Assembly (NCBI GenBank): GCA_049314535.1
Contig: JBMOEX010000010.1
Span: 1 to 29,321 of the forward strand
DNA: 29,321 nt
Direction of reading: 5' to 3'
DNA from: LMEP-6097 sp049314535
Lineage (GTDB): Bacteria; Cyanobacteriota; Vampirovibrionia; LMEP-6097
Every line of letters begins with the position of its first letter. Position 1 is the stretch's first letter. Below are positions 22,019 through 29,321 of this stretch, in pieces. The translations under genes and the position numbers were made by a program. The notes under the pieces were generated by a model that saw only the letters and a list, made by a program, of their open reading frames with translations, was not told where the DNA came from and did no database searches.

Positions 22019-23323
22019 TTAATAATCACTACAAAGCCAAGCAATAAAAGTACCACAGAGATTTTTACTCTCATTAAGATCCTGCTTGATTTGGTAAGCA
22101 TCGCTAGCCTCGATTAAAGCTACATAAGGTCTGACGTCATAAACATAACGAATATTCTCATAATTGGAATTATACTGATGCTGTTTTAAGTAATAATTAC
22201 AAGACTGAACATTTCTGTTGTCAGAAGTAGAAAGACCGTAGGCCCTGCACATCATTGGACGAATCTGGTGTACCGAACAGCCACCTGATTCACCTAAAAA
22301 AGGACAGCTATATTTAAAATCATTTGGATTCGCATCTTCTTTAGTTGGTCTATGTTTATTCGTGATCTTCAGCTCATAGCCATACTTTTCTACATGCTTG
22401 CTTTGGATATCTCTAGCCTTCGCTTTATAAATTTCGATATCACGCCCTTCTTCTTTAAGTTTCTGGACTAAATATTTATATTCAGAGTAATAGAGTACAG
22501 GATAGTCATTATGACAGCATTCTGAACAATTATAGTAAAAACAGGTATCTTCATTAACCCCAGTGAGATCACAGACCTCCACCTGAATGTCTTTAATCTC
22601 CTGATAAAGCACACCTAGATTATTAACCACTTCTGAAGGTGGGTAAGTATGCTTATTCGGTAATTTCTTTAAATTAACTTTCTTGGTTAAATCTGGTAGA
22701 TACTGCTCTCTGTACTCTAACATCACGTCATCGGCTTTACCTAAATCCTTATTACGTCTATGATATAAAGCAAGTAAGCGTAATCTCTCTGGTTTTAAAG
22801 ACTCTTCTTGTAAATTATCAAATAAGTTTTTATTAGATAATATTTCAAACGCTTTAGGGTAAAGCTCTTCAAGTTGATTGACTAATATAAAATCAGTATA
22901 GTAAACGATTACAGTTGGTAATAAATTAACAATAGTATAAAAATCTATATTCTTGAATCTTTTATCTAATTCCTCATCTAACTGAACATATTTATAAATC
23001 TTGGTATAAATATCTACAAGCTTCTTCGCAAGAGAGTTAGCTATGAATTCATTTCTCTTTACCACAAAGAGATTTTTCTCTTCTAAATGAATCTCATATG
23101 TCAAAGCATTTAAAATAAACAAACTCTTAATATCCAAAGAGTCCATTAAATCTGGTCTATTAATTAATTCATCATGTAAGCTAAGAGATTTACCTTGAAG
23201 ATATCTGCTTAAATACTTATTAAATCTATCTTTTTGGCTTTTTTTATAAAAAATATCCTGATAACCAGAATCATGTGTCTTCAATGCATCTAGGGATTTT
23301 AACCTGTGTTGATCTTGTGACAT
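22019..23323 (-). CDS. YkgJ-family Cys-cluster protein (UPF0153-like)
   Basis: A 434-aa protein. The C-terminal part has the Cys-cluster typical of the YkgJ/UPF0153 group, a putative zinc/iron-binding domain: a C-x4-C-x2-CC cluster in CFYYNCSECCHNDYP, then SCPFL, GGCSVHQIRPMMCRAYGLS and a later Cys in VQSCNYYL. The first ~240 residues are helical, rich in Lys, Asp and Leu, and not recognised. No signal peptide is seen. The biochemical role of the family is unsettled. The gene lies 30 bp after the tRNA-Leu on the same strand and may share its transcript with rpsB and tsf; TAATAT 6 bp before the ATG could also be its own -10. Confidence 0.8.
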   Translation of the reverse strand: MSQDQHRLKSLDALKTHDSGYQDIFYKKSQKDRFNKYLSRYLQGKSLSLHDELINRPDLMDSLDIKSLFILNALTYEIHLEEKNLFVVKRNEFIANSLAKKLVDIYTKIYKYVQLDEELDKRFKNIDFYTIVNLLPTVIVYYTDFILVNQLEELYPKAFEILSNKNLFDNLQEESLKPERLRLLALYHRRNKDLGKADDVMLEYREQYLPDLTKKVNLKKLPNKHTYPPSEVVNNLGVLYQEIKDIQVEVCDLTGVNEDTCFYYNCSECCHNDYPVLYYSEYKYLVQKLKEEGRDIEIYKAKARDIQSKHVEKYGYELKITNKHRPTKEDANPNDFKYSCPFLGESGGCSVHQIRPMMCRAYGLSTSDNRNVQSCNYYLKQHQYNSNYENIRYVYDVRPYVALIEASDAYQIKQDLNESKNLCGTFIAWLCSDY

Positions 23324-23353
23324 AGATATATATTAGTCCCTTTTTTAATTTAG

Positions 23354-23439
23354 TGGTACCGCAGGTCGGACTCGAACCGACACTCTTTAAGGGAACTTGA
23401 TTTTGAGTCAAGCGCGTCTACCGATTCCGCCACTGCGGC
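23354..23439 (-). tRNA. tRNA-Leu (anticodon CAA)
   Basis: The minus strand folds as a class II tRNA. Acceptor GCCGCAG pairs with CTGCGGT (one G-U), followed by discriminator A and an encoded CCA. The D-arm region GGCGGAATCGGTAGACGCGC is typical of tRNA-Leu. The anticodon stem is CTTGA/TCAAG with loop CTCAAAA, giving anticodon CAA (codon UUG). A long variable arm (TTCCCTTAAAGAGTG) and T-loop GGTTCGAGTCC follow. It lies 17 bp after tsf and 30 bp before the YkgJ-type gene. Confidence 0.97.
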
Positions 23440-23456
23440 AATACCAGACTTTAAAG

Positions 23457-24344
23457 TTAAGATCCAGCCATCATTGAAGCAACTTCATCTACGAAGTTAT
23501 CTTCTTTTTTCTGTATACCTTCACCAACTTTAAGTAAAACAAAAGCATCAATAGTCGCCCCACCTAAATAATCTTTAACCTTCTGGTCTGGATTTTTAAT
23601 AAATGGCTGTTCGTCTAAAGTCTTCACTGCAAGAAGCTTACTGATTCTACCCTCAACAATCTTCTCTTTAATCTCATCAGGTTTCCCTTTAAGATCATCT
23701 TTCTGCATCTCTATATTCTTCTCAGTAGCAATTACCTCAGCTGAAATATCAGCTCTAGTTTTAAATTCAGGAGCTGGATTACTAGCTGCTACGTGCATCG
23801 CAAGATCTAAAGCTTTATCTTCAGTCACAGCAGTGCCAGATAAAGTAACTAATGCTCCGATTTTAAAACCTACTGGATGGATGTATGAAGCTACTACCCC
23901 ATCAGTCTTTAAATAAGCTAATCTTCTAAGCTCTATCTTTTCACCAATTTTAGAAATCTGCTCAAGAATAGTCTCACTCAAAGGCTTTCCTTCAAAATCT
24001 ACAGCTAAAACTTCTTCTAAATTATTAGACTTAGTATCTAAGGCTATCTTCGCGATTTTCTTAGCAAAGTTAATAAAATCATCATTCTTAGCAACGAAAT
24101 CAGTTTGGCAATTAAGCTCAATAAGAGTCGCAGACTTCTTATCATCAGCGACAGCCACTGCAATAATTCCTTCAGCAGCAATATTGCCAATCTTCTTAGC
24201 AGCACCAGCTATACCTTTCTTGCGCAAATAATTAACAGCTTCTTCTATGTTGCCATTAGACTCGGTCAAGGCCTCTTTACACTTCATCATGCCGACACCA
24301 GTCATCGCTCTTAACTCAGCTACGTCTTTTGCTCCAAAACTCAT
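23457..24344 (-). CDS. tsf: Translation elongation factor Ts
   Basis: A 295-aa EF-Ts, the GDP/GTP exchange factor of EF-Tu. The N-terminal UBA-like part has VAELRAMTGVGMMKCKEAL and GNIEEAVNYLRKKGI. The core contact motif is CQTDFVAKNDDFINFA, and the second half has SYIHPVGFKIGALVTL and DLAMHVAASNPAP. Full length for the two-subdomain form. AAGAAG before the ATG is a modest Shine-Dalgarno sequence. It follows rpsB by 40 bp in the standard rpsB-tsf order. Confidence 0.98.
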   Translation of the reverse strand: MSFGAKDVAELRAMTGVGMMKCKEALTESNGNIEEAVNYLRKKGIAGAAKKIGNIAAEGIIAVAVADDKKSATLIELNCQTDFVAKNDDFINFAKKIAKIALDTKSNNLEEVLAVDFEGKPLSETILEQISKIGEKIELRRLAYLKTDGVVASYIHPVGFKIGALVTLSGTAVTEDKALDLAMHVAASNPAPEFKTRADISAEVIATEKNIEMQKDDLKGKPDEIKEKIVEGRISKLLAVKTLDEQPFIKNPDQKVKDYLGGATIDAFVLLKVGEGIQKKEDNFVDEVASMMAGS

Positions 24345-24384
24345 CTTCTTTTAAATTCCTTTATCTCTCGAAAACTATAATAGC

Positions 24385-25170
24385 TTATCTCTTAGATATT
24401 TTTTGCTTAGCTGCCAAAATCACATCCATAAAATACTTAAGTAGGAAGCTAAGTGAGCTAATAGAATCATCATTAGCAGGAATAGGAAAATCTATACCAG
24501 TAGGATCACCATCTGTATCTACCAAAGAAAGTATAGTAATGTTGCCTTGTTTCTTCGATTCTGTTATAGCTAATGCATCTTTCTTCTGATCAAGAACCAT
24601 AACTACATCTGGTCTACCTTTCATCTTCTTAAGGCCACCTAATGATCTATTAAGTTTAAGAATCTGTCTATTAATAGATGCTATTTCCTTTTTCCCAAGA
24701 CCTTTAAAACCACCTGTATCTCTAGAATGCTCAAGCTCTCTAAGAGTGTTTAATCTAGATCTAATTATGTCGAAGTTAGTAATTAAGCCACCTAACCATC
24801 TTTGGTTAATGAAAAAGATACCTGCTCTTTCAGCTTCAAGCTTAACTAATTCAGAAGCTTGCTTAGAAGTACCTACCAATAGAATATTTCTATCAAGCTT
24901 AACTTGTTTTTTTAAAAATTCTGCGGCCCTCATCATATTAGAAACCGTTATAGAAACATCAATAACATGCAAGCCATTCTTCGCAGAGTGAATGTAGGCA
25001 TCCATCTTAGGGTTTTTCTTACGAGTAGGGTGCCCTAAATGTGAACCAGCTGCTACTAATGCTCTTAGTAATTCCTTGGCTTCAGCTTTTTTCGACTCAA
25101 GCTTCTCTAATTTTTCAGCTTCTGTTGCTGTATCATTCACGCTATTTGCTTCTTTTATTTCTATTGACAT
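24385..25170 (-). CDS. rpsB: Ribosomal protein S2
   Basis: A 261-aa S2 protein of the 30S subunit. Diagnostic stretches are LVAAGSHLGHPTRKKNPKMD, YIHSAKNGLHVIDV, FINQRWLGGLITNFDIIRS, GRPDVVMVLDQKKDALAI and SLVDTDGDPTGIDFPIPAND. The first ~30 residues form an acidic/basic extension. It is transcribed divergently from the SCP2 gene, with a plausible promoter at 25227-25256. Confidence 0.98.
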   Translation of the reverse strand: MSIEIKEANSVNDTATEAEKLEKLESKKAEAKELLRALVAAGSHLGHPTRKKNPKMDAYIHSAKNGLHVIDVSITVSNMMRAAEFLKKQVKLDRNILLVGTSKQASELVKLEAERAGIFFINQRWLGGLITNFDIIRSRLNTLRELEHSRDTGGFKGLGKKEIASINRQILKLNRSLGGLKKMKGRPDVVMVLDQKKDALAITESKKQGNITILSLVDTDGDPTGIDFPIPANDDSISSLSFLLKYFMDVILAAKQKISKR

Positions 25171-25226
25171 ATTATTTTACCATCTACATTATTAGTCCCA
25201 AGTCAAGACAATTAAGCAGGCTAACT

Positions 25227-25256
25227 ATTCTAGCAATTAACTTACTAGGTTTGCAA
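25227..25256 (-). promoter_or_regulatory. Sigma-70-type promoter for rpsB-tsf
   Basis: On the minus strand TTGCAA (25251-25256), an 18-bp spacer, and TAGAAT (25227-25232). It would give an rpsB leader of about 50 bases, long enough for S2 autoregulation. TTGCAA is self-complementary and might serve the divergent gene too. Confidence 0.45.
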
Positions 25257-25275
25257 TCTTTTGAAAATTCAATGA

Positions 25276-25281
25276 TAAGAT
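25276..25281 (+). promoter_or_regulatory. -10-like hexamer before the SCP2 gene
   Basis: TAAGAT, 7 bp before the ATG at 25289. TTGCAA at 25251-25256 lies 19 bp upstream as a possible shared -35. Confidence 0.35.
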
Positions 25282-25288
25282 AAAAATC

Positions 25289-25615
25289 ATGGCGACTATT
25301 GGTGAAGTTTTCGAGGAAATGCACAAACATTTCAACCCAGAAGGAGCAGCAGGAATCGCTGCAACTTATCAGTTTAATATTTCAGGCCCAGAAGGTGGAA
25401 CATGGGTTTTTTCAATAAAAGATGGAGAATGTGAATTCAGCTCTACCCCGTTATCAAGCCCGAGTGTAGAAATAGCGATGAGCGATAAAGACTGGATCTC
25501 CATTCGTGAAGGCAGACTCAATAGCCAAATGGCTTTTATGCAAGGTAAGCTAAAAGTTAAAGGCGACATGGGGCTTGCGATGAAATTACAAAATATTTTC
25601 CCTATTAAAGCCTAG
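25289..25615 (+). CDS. SCP2 sterol-binding domain protein
   Basis: A 108-aa single SCP-2 domain: EVFEEMHKHFNPEGAAGIAA, YQFNISGPEGGTWVFSIKDG, then SSPSVEIAMSDKDWISIREG and FMQGKLKVKGDMGLAMKLQN with the usual KLKVKGDMGLAMKL ending. The fold forms a hydrophobic tunnel that carries lipids or fatty acyl groups. The ligand here is unknown. It heads a plus-strand group; 50 bp separate it from the M14 gene, most of it a palindromic-element fragment. Confidence 0.92.
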   Translation: MATIGEVFEEMHKHFNPEGAAGIAATYQFNISGPEGGTWVFSIKDGECEFSSTPLSSPSVEIAMSDKDWISIREGRLNSQMAFMQGKLKVKGDMGLAMKLQNIFPIKA

Positions 25616-25617
25616 AA

Positions 25618-25655
25618 GGGACCGCTCGCAAACGTACAAGTTCAAGGCTAAGGAG
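25618..25655 (+). repeat. 3'-truncated palindromic element upstream of the M14 gene
   Basis: Arm-like GGGACCGCTCGCAAAC, then GTACAAGTTCAAGGCTAAGG and AG, the first 22 bases of the core. The rest of the core is missing. AAGGAG at 25650-25655 lies 10 bp before the M14 start codon, so the fragment may supply its Shine-Dalgarno sequence. Confidence 0.9.
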
Positions 25656-25665
25656 CAAAAGGTCT

Positions 25666-26484
25666 ATGAGACTATTATTAATAGCGGGAACGCATGGAAT
25701 AGAACCTCAGAGTTCTGCTTTTTTAAATAGCCTTCTTTCTCAAATTGTATCTATGGAGGAATCTGACGAAAATCCAGAAAATGGAGTCGTGCGCAGATCT
25801 ATAGATATTGATTTCAACAAAAAATCAATAGGAATATTCTCAATATCCAATCTAATTGGACTAACAGCAGATACAGCTAAAGATACTGCTATCCAGATTA
25901 ATGATTTAGAGCTGAATGTAAATGATTTTAAAGATTTTAAAATCATCGCAATACCAGCATTAAATCCACATGGTTTAAAAAATTTCACTCGCCATAATCA
26001 TCATGACGTAGATTTAAATCGTAATATGCCAAGCCAAAACTGGCAGAGTGCAAAGTTTAGAATAGATGGTGAAAAAAATCCCTATTATCCTGGTGATTTT
26101 CCAGCAAGTGAAATTGAAACTCAACTATTAACTAAATTGATAGAGGGACTTGATTTTGATTTAATTATTAGTTTTCATACTAACCATTTCATTCGCTTCC
26201 CGAATCCCCCACAAATCAACTATGATGGGCTCGGTACTCATAAAGACTTTGCCATAAAACTTGCACTGGATACTGAACTGGAATTCACCGAAGATATCGG
26301 CTATCCAACTCCTGGCTCACTTGGCTCTTACTCTAAAGATAAGGGTCTGGACTGCATTACCATTGAGTTTGATGATAATATTACAGCAGAAGAACTTAAT
26401 ACTAAATACCTTAAAGCTTTTACAGAGAATATCAGCTATTTATTTAAAAATCAGGATTCTAAACTCAACACTAAGATTATCTAA
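25666..26484 (+). CDS. M14-family zinc amidase/carboxypeptidase, MpaA-like
   Basis: A 272-aa M14 metallopeptidase. Zinc ligands are His10 and Glu13 (GTHGIEP) and His171 (SFHTNHF); the catalytic Glu is probably Glu234 (ITIEFDD). Substrate-site motifs are PALNPHGL and DVDLNRNMP. The organisation is close to MpaA, the murein-peptide amidase that trims L-Ala-D-Glu-meso-DAP during wall recycling. A succinylglutamate desuccinylase/aspartoacylase-like enzyme is the main alternative. No signal peptide is seen. Residues 30-45 (EESDENPENGVVRR) come from an in-frame element fragment. The stop is followed 3 bp later by bioF. Confidence 0.85.
   Translation: MRLLLIAGTHGIEPQSSAFLNSLLSQIVSMEESDENPENGVVRRSIDIDFNKKSIGIFSISNLIGLTADTAKDTAIQINDLELNVNDFKDFKIIAIPALNPHGLKNFTRHNHHDVDLNRNMPSQNWQSAKFRIDGEKNPYYPGDFPASEIETQLLTKLIEGLDFDLIISFHTNHFIRFPNPPQINYDGLGTHKDFAIKLALDTELEFTEDIGYPTPGSLGSYSKDKGLDCITIEFDDNITAEELNTKYLKAFTENISYLFKNQDSKLNTKII
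25755..25800 (+). repeat. 5'-truncated palindromic element inside the M14 gene
   Basis: GAGGAATCTGACGAAAATCC, then AGAAAATGGAG and arm GTCGTGCGCAGATCT. It matches the core end with several changes and a short gap. It is read in the standard frame as SDENPENGV, near the protein's N-terminus, between the first helix and the next strand. Confidence 0.75.
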
Positions 26485-26487
26485 ATA

Positions 26488-27702
26488 ATGGACAGGATTT
26501 TTCAAGACAAAATCAATGATCTTAAAAAACAAAATTTATACAGAGATCAAAATTCAATTAATGAGCGACTTTCAAGACAGAAAGAACTGATAAATTTCTC
26601 AAGCAATGACTATCTTGGGCTTGCTGAATGCTCCATTTCAGGAATATTAAATATCAATGCTACAGATTACTCAGTCAATAATTTAACAGAATTAATGCAA
26701 ATCCCCTTTGGCAGCAGCGGTTCAAGACTAACAACTGGCACGCACCTAGAGCACAAAGAGCTTGAGGACTGCATCTCAAATTGGAAAGCCTGTGAAGATA
26801 CTATCATTTTCAGTAGTGGTTATTTGGCGAATCTTGGTGCATTATCCGCATTGATAGATAAAGAGGATGTCGTCTTCATTGATGAACTTGCACACTCATG
26901 CATGTGGGATGCTCTCAGGATCAACAATGCAAGAAAATATATTTTTGCACATAATGACGCCCAGGAATTAAGGAGGCTTATCCAAAAATATCGTTATCAA
27001 TATACCAATTCTTTCATCATCACAGAGTCCGTATTTAGCATGGACGGTGACCTTGCCCCCTTAGATGATTTAAAATCTATCGCTGACGAATATTCATCAT
27101 TCTTATATATAGACGAGGCTCACAGTACTGGCATATATGGAGCAAGTGGAGCAGGTCTTATCAGTGAATATAAGGAAGAAAATCCTCAGCAGGATTTCAG
27201 CAACCTTATTCAAATGGGGACACTGTCTAAAGCGATTGGTCTTGAAGGTGGTTATATCTCTGGATCATCTTCACTGATTGACTTCTTACGCAATAAAGCA
27301 CGAACTTACGTCTATTCAACAGCGAGTTCTCCTTTCTTAATGAAAATCGCCCAGCATAATATCCAAAAAATCATTCACGAGAATGATCTTCGCCAAAAGC
27401 TTTTCAGTAATATTAAATATTTAGACTCACTACTCAGCAATCTTAAAACTAAGAATGAAATGGATATTGAAAATAAATTTCACTGGACAAATTTCGGCAG
27501 TCCAATATTCACCATACAATTTCAAGAGATAGATAAGTGCCTTGCTGTTAGTAACAAGCTTCTAGAAAAAGGTTTTATCTGCACAAGCATCAGACCACCT
27601 ACTGTAAAAATCGCCCGATTGCGAATATGTGTCAGCAGCAAACACAGTCATGATCAGATTCTCAGCTTTTGTGCAGCTTTGTCAATAGCTCTAGCAGCAT
27701 AA
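26488..27702 (+). CDS. bioF: 8-amino-7-oxononanoate synthase (BioF-like)
   Basis: A 404-aa alpha-oxoamine synthase, PLP-dependent. LINFSSNDYLGLAE and FGSSGSRLTTGTHLEHKELE are family openings. DEAHSTGIYGASGAGL (209-224) has the Asp that contacts PLP, and Lys248 in MGTLSKAIGLEGGYISGS forms the Schiff base. BioF joins pimeloyl-thioester and alanine in biotin synthesis. 2-amino-3-ketobutyrate CoA ligase (Kbl) is closely related; BioF is favoured, but no other bio gene is in the window to confirm it. It starts 3 bp after the M14 stop. Confidence 0.88.
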   Translation: MDRIFQDKINDLKKQNLYRDQNSINERLSRQKELINFSSNDYLGLAECSISGILNINATDYSVNNLTELMQIPFGSSGSRLTTGTHLEHKELEDCISNWKACEDTIIFSSGYLANLGALSALIDKEDVVFIDELAHSCMWDALRINNARKYIFAHNDAQELRRLIQKYRYQYTNSFIITESVFSMDGDLAPLDDLKSIADEYSSFLYIDEAHSTGIYGASGAGLISEYKEENPQQDFSNLIQMGTLSKAIGLEGGYISGSSSLIDFLRNKARTYVYSTASSPFLMKIAQHNIQKIIHENDLRQKLFSNIKYLDSLLSNLKTKNEMDIENKFHWTNFGSPIFTIQFQEIDKCLAVSNKLLEKGFICTSIRPPTVKIARLRICVSSKHSHDQILSFCAALSIALAA

Positions 27703-27754
27703 TTTAACTTTTTTTTCTAAAATTTATCTAAGCTACAAATTCAAAATTTTGCTA

Positions 27755-27760
27755 TAAAAT
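27755..27760 (+). promoter_or_regulatory. -10-like hexamer before the 122-aa gene
   Basis: TAAAAT within TATAAAAT, 9 bp before the ATG at 27770. The 67-bp gap after bioF leaves room for a new promoter; no -35 element is clear. Confidence 0.35.
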
Positions 27761-27769
27761 ATAAGTAGA

Positions 27770-28138
27770 ATGAAAGTTAATGCAAGTGCTGAATTGGAAA
27801 GGGATTGTATATCTAATTTTTCCCTCGACCAATTAGAGCGTTTTTTAGCAAACTATAGTGTGACCCTATTAAGCCTGAGATTTACTGGTGATAAGGTTTC
27901 TGTAATGTTCAGGGGTACTAAAGAGAACCTTAGACTTGCAGTGAAAAGCCTATACCTTAAATCTGGTTCTTCCTTTAAAAAGACTGTACCTGAGCATATT
28001 AAAAACTATTTAGACAGCATGGCAGATTCCAAATCTTATAAAAAAAATTACGATAAAGTCGCTGGTGACTATATTCGCCACTGTAATTTAAATAATGTAA
28101 CTCCGCATCCTGAAGTTGACGAAGGTTTTGTTTACTAA
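27770..28138 (+). CDS. Conserved-looking hypothetical protein
   Basis: A 122-aa protein that I do not recognise. No membrane segment or signal peptide is visible. A central stretch (VTLLSLRFTGDKVSVMFRG) suggests two beta strands, followed by a helix (ENLRLAVKSLYLKSG) and a basic, Lys/Tyr/Asp-rich region (SKSYKKNYDKVAGDYIRH). The 3' end overlaps the start of the methyltransferase gene by 23 bp, so the two are translated from one message. The overlap and clean start make it a real gene. A role near RNA modification is a guess from context only. Confidence 0.75.
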   Translation: MKVNASAELERDCISNFSLDQLERFLANYSVTLLSLRFTGDKVSVMFRGTKENLRLAVKSLYLKSGSSFKKTVPEHIKNYLDSMADSKSYKKNYDKVAGDYIRHCNLNNVTPHPEVDEGFVY

Positions 28139-29012
28139 AGTAACCAGTGACACTAATCAGTTTATTAAACTCGCCAGATCTCTCTTGGAGAAGAAGAGCC
28201 GAGATAAAGAAAATCTGTTTATAGTCGAAGGTTTTAAGCTAATAGATGAAGCTCTGGCAGCTGATTTCACCCTTAAATATCTTTATATCCTTGAAGAAGA
28301 ATCACAAAATAATATTGAGCTGAATCTTTCTGCTCAAAAAGCTTTTAAAAAAACCAGTACTAATAATAACGTAGGGGAAATATTTCTAATTTCAGAAGGG
28401 CTTATGAAAAAGATTGCTAGCACTGAAACACCCCAAGAAGCACTAGCAATATTTTCTAAAAAATCTGATTCACTAGTTAATAATCCAGTAGAAGCTCATT
28501 TGGCTATAGCTGATCCCAGCTTTGACTTGCAGAAAGTTAATCTTTACTGTGAAAACCTCCAAGACCCTGGTAATTTAGGTGGCATTATTAGAACTGCCTT
28601 AGCAAGTGGCTGTGAGAATATTTTCTTAGATAACTGTGTCGACATTTATAATCCTAAATTAATCAGAGCTAGTGCTGGAACTGTTTTCCATGTGAAATTT
28701 CATAAAACGAATTTAGAAGAATTTTTAAAATTAAAAATGAATTTAGATAGTCAAGAAAAAATAACTTTAGTTGCGACCTCTCCTAGAGCCGAACATGCAT
28801 ATTATGATTTTAAGCCTGAAAACCATGAAAAAATAATTTTAATGATGGGGAATGAAGGAAAAGGCTTAAGTGAAAAGGCTTTCTCTGCCTGTGATACAAC
28901 ACTGAACATTCCGATTAACCCTAAAGTCGAAAGCTTAAATGTACTAGCTGCAAGCACAGTACTATTATTTCATTTTCAAAGTTTGAATAAAAGAGACTTA
29001 TACAGACCTTAG
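28116..29012 (+). CDS. TrmH/SpoU-family RNA 2'-O-methyltransferase
   Basis: A 298-aa SPOUT methyltransferase. The N-terminal ~100 residues hold the substrate-binding part (ENLFIVEGFKLIDEAL). SpoU motifs are LQDPGNLGGIIRTALASG (motif 1), ILMMGNEGKGLS (motif 2) and IPINPKVESLNVLAAS (motif 3, the SAM knot). It methylates a ribose in rRNA or tRNA; the target position is unknown. The predicted start is TTG at 28116; a second TTG at 28128 has GAAGG close before it. It overlaps the 122-aa gene by 23 bp and is followed 13 bp later by ruvX. Confidence 0.92.
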   Translation: MTKVLFTKVTSDTNQFIKLARSLLEKKSRDKENLFIVEGFKLIDEALAADFTLKYLYILEEESQNNIELNLSAQKAFKKTSTNNNVGEIFLISEGLMKKIASTETPQEALAIFSKKSDSLVNNPVEAHLAIADPSFDLQKVNLYCENLQDPGNLGGIIRTALASGCENIFLDNCVDIYNPKLIRASAGTVFHVKFHKTNLEEFLKLKMNLDSQEKITLVATSPRAEHAYYDFKPENHEKIILMMGNEGKGLSEKAFSACDTTLNIPINPKVESLNVLAASTVLLFHFQSLNKRDLYRP

Positions 29013-29025
29013 AGTGATCTTTAAA

Positions 29026-29321
29026 ATGGAACAAATAGTAGCTTTAGACATAGGTGAAAAACGTGTAGGCATAGCCACCAGTGACACTCTTGGGCTAGGC
29101 ATCAGACCTTATAAAACCGTTCTTAAAGATGAACTTATAAAAACCCTTGAGTCACTGATGAAAGAATATGATCTTATTAAACTAGTAATCGGTCTCCCTA
29201 AGCACAGAGACGGAAATAAAAGCGAGCAAACTCTTAAAGTAGAAAGCTTTACAGAGCTGATTCGAGAAAGGTTTTCTAATTTAGAGATATGCTTTGAAGA
29301 TGAAATACTGACTAGTAGTGC
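29026..29321 (+). CDS. ruvX: RuvX/YqgF-type Holliday junction resolvase-like protein (partial)
   Basis: Open at the right edge; 98 complete codons are visible. The RNase H-like opening VALDIGEKRVGIATSD has the first catalytic Asp. LVIGLPKHRDGNKSEQTLKV is the family's second block, and EICFEDEILTSS corresponds to the usual DERxTT region, with E in an altered context. Family members process the 5' end of pre-16S rRNA and have been proposed as Holliday junction resolvases. The ATG at 29026 lies 13 bp after the methyltransferase stop. The C-terminal third is outside the window. Confidence 0.93.
   Translation, partial: MEQIVALDIGEKRVGIATSDTLGLGIRPYKTVLKDELIKTLESLMKEYDLIKLVIGLPKHRDGNKSEQTLKVESFTELIRERFSNLEICFEDEILTSS

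Noticed and set aside
25041..25283. Plus-strand open frame over the rpsB start and promoter region
   Set aside because: It overlaps rpsB on the other strand and the divergent promoter region. It is Leu/Ser/Thr-rich, as expected for a shadow of AT-rich sequence.
25618..25800. One element split around the M14 start (5' part upstream, 3' part inside)
   Set aside because: The arms do not pair well, and the ~100 bp between the parts encode the normal M14 N-terminus with zinc-binding residues, so two independent partial copies are more likely.

Overview
The window is 29.3 kb of dense, AT-rich (clearly below 50% GC) bacterial chromosome carrying mostly conserved housekeeping genes: EF-Ts, ribosomal protein S2, Der, QueA, adenylate kinase, CoaBC, ArgJ, BioF, alanine dehydrogenase and RuvX. 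A type IV pilus assembly protein, a prepilin peptidase, NagZ, SppA and an MpaA-like amidase point to a diderm or otherwise complex envelope. The RimI-like domain and overall gene style recall non-photosynthetic relatives of Cyanobacteria (Melainabacteria/Vampirovibrionia-like). That placement is an impression from protein style, not a demonstrated assignment.

Layout. 67-1559 (-): HipA/HipB kinase-antitoxin pair in reversed gene order, with three operator-like dyads at an exact 40-bp period upstream. 1710-3269 (+): NagZ. 3307-4419 (-): family 2 glycosyltransferase. 4429-12092 (+): long tight run queA-adk-rpoZ-like-coaBC-der-CLC antiporter-DppB-like permease. 12095-15224 or 15290 (-): prepilin peptidase, PilM/PilN-like fusion, ElbB. 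15385-16482 (+): FolK-RimI fusion. 16547-19050 (-): sugar nucleotidyltransferase, alanine dehydrogenase, small orphan. 19135-21884 (+): sppA-argJ. 22019-25170 (-): rpsB, tsf, tRNA-Leu(CAA), YkgJ-type Cys-cluster protein. 25289-29321 (+): SCP2 protein, M14 amidase, bioF, hypothetical, TrmH-type methyltransferase, ruvX (cut by the window edge).

The main discovery candidate is a dispersed palindromic element. Four full copies (6778-6898, 15985-16105, 20838-20958, and reversed 21883-22003) are each exactly 121 bp: an 89-bp nearly invariant core between two 16-bp inverted arms. The arms differ between copies but are complementary within each copy, with G-T wobble pairs, so they look like a covarying RNA stem. 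Three full copies and at least five fragments lie inside protein-coding genes (coaBC, folK-rimI, argJ three times, queA twice, M14 amidase once). All are in the same reading frame and encode a charged peptide with the blocks SSRLRRTNDRSVL and VHEDHEDDENAEIGV. The layout resembles the Rickettsia palindromic elements (RPE), but the sequence is not one I recognise. Most partial copies retain only the 3' end, and one full copy is flanked by a 9-bp direct repeat. I know of no named family matching this, but could not search.

Second-tier observations are a recurrent -10-like hexamer 7-9 bp before start codons (possible leaderless transcripts), an unusual start region for the prepilin peptidase, a PNP-like N-terminal extension on ArgJ, and the FolK-RimI fusion.
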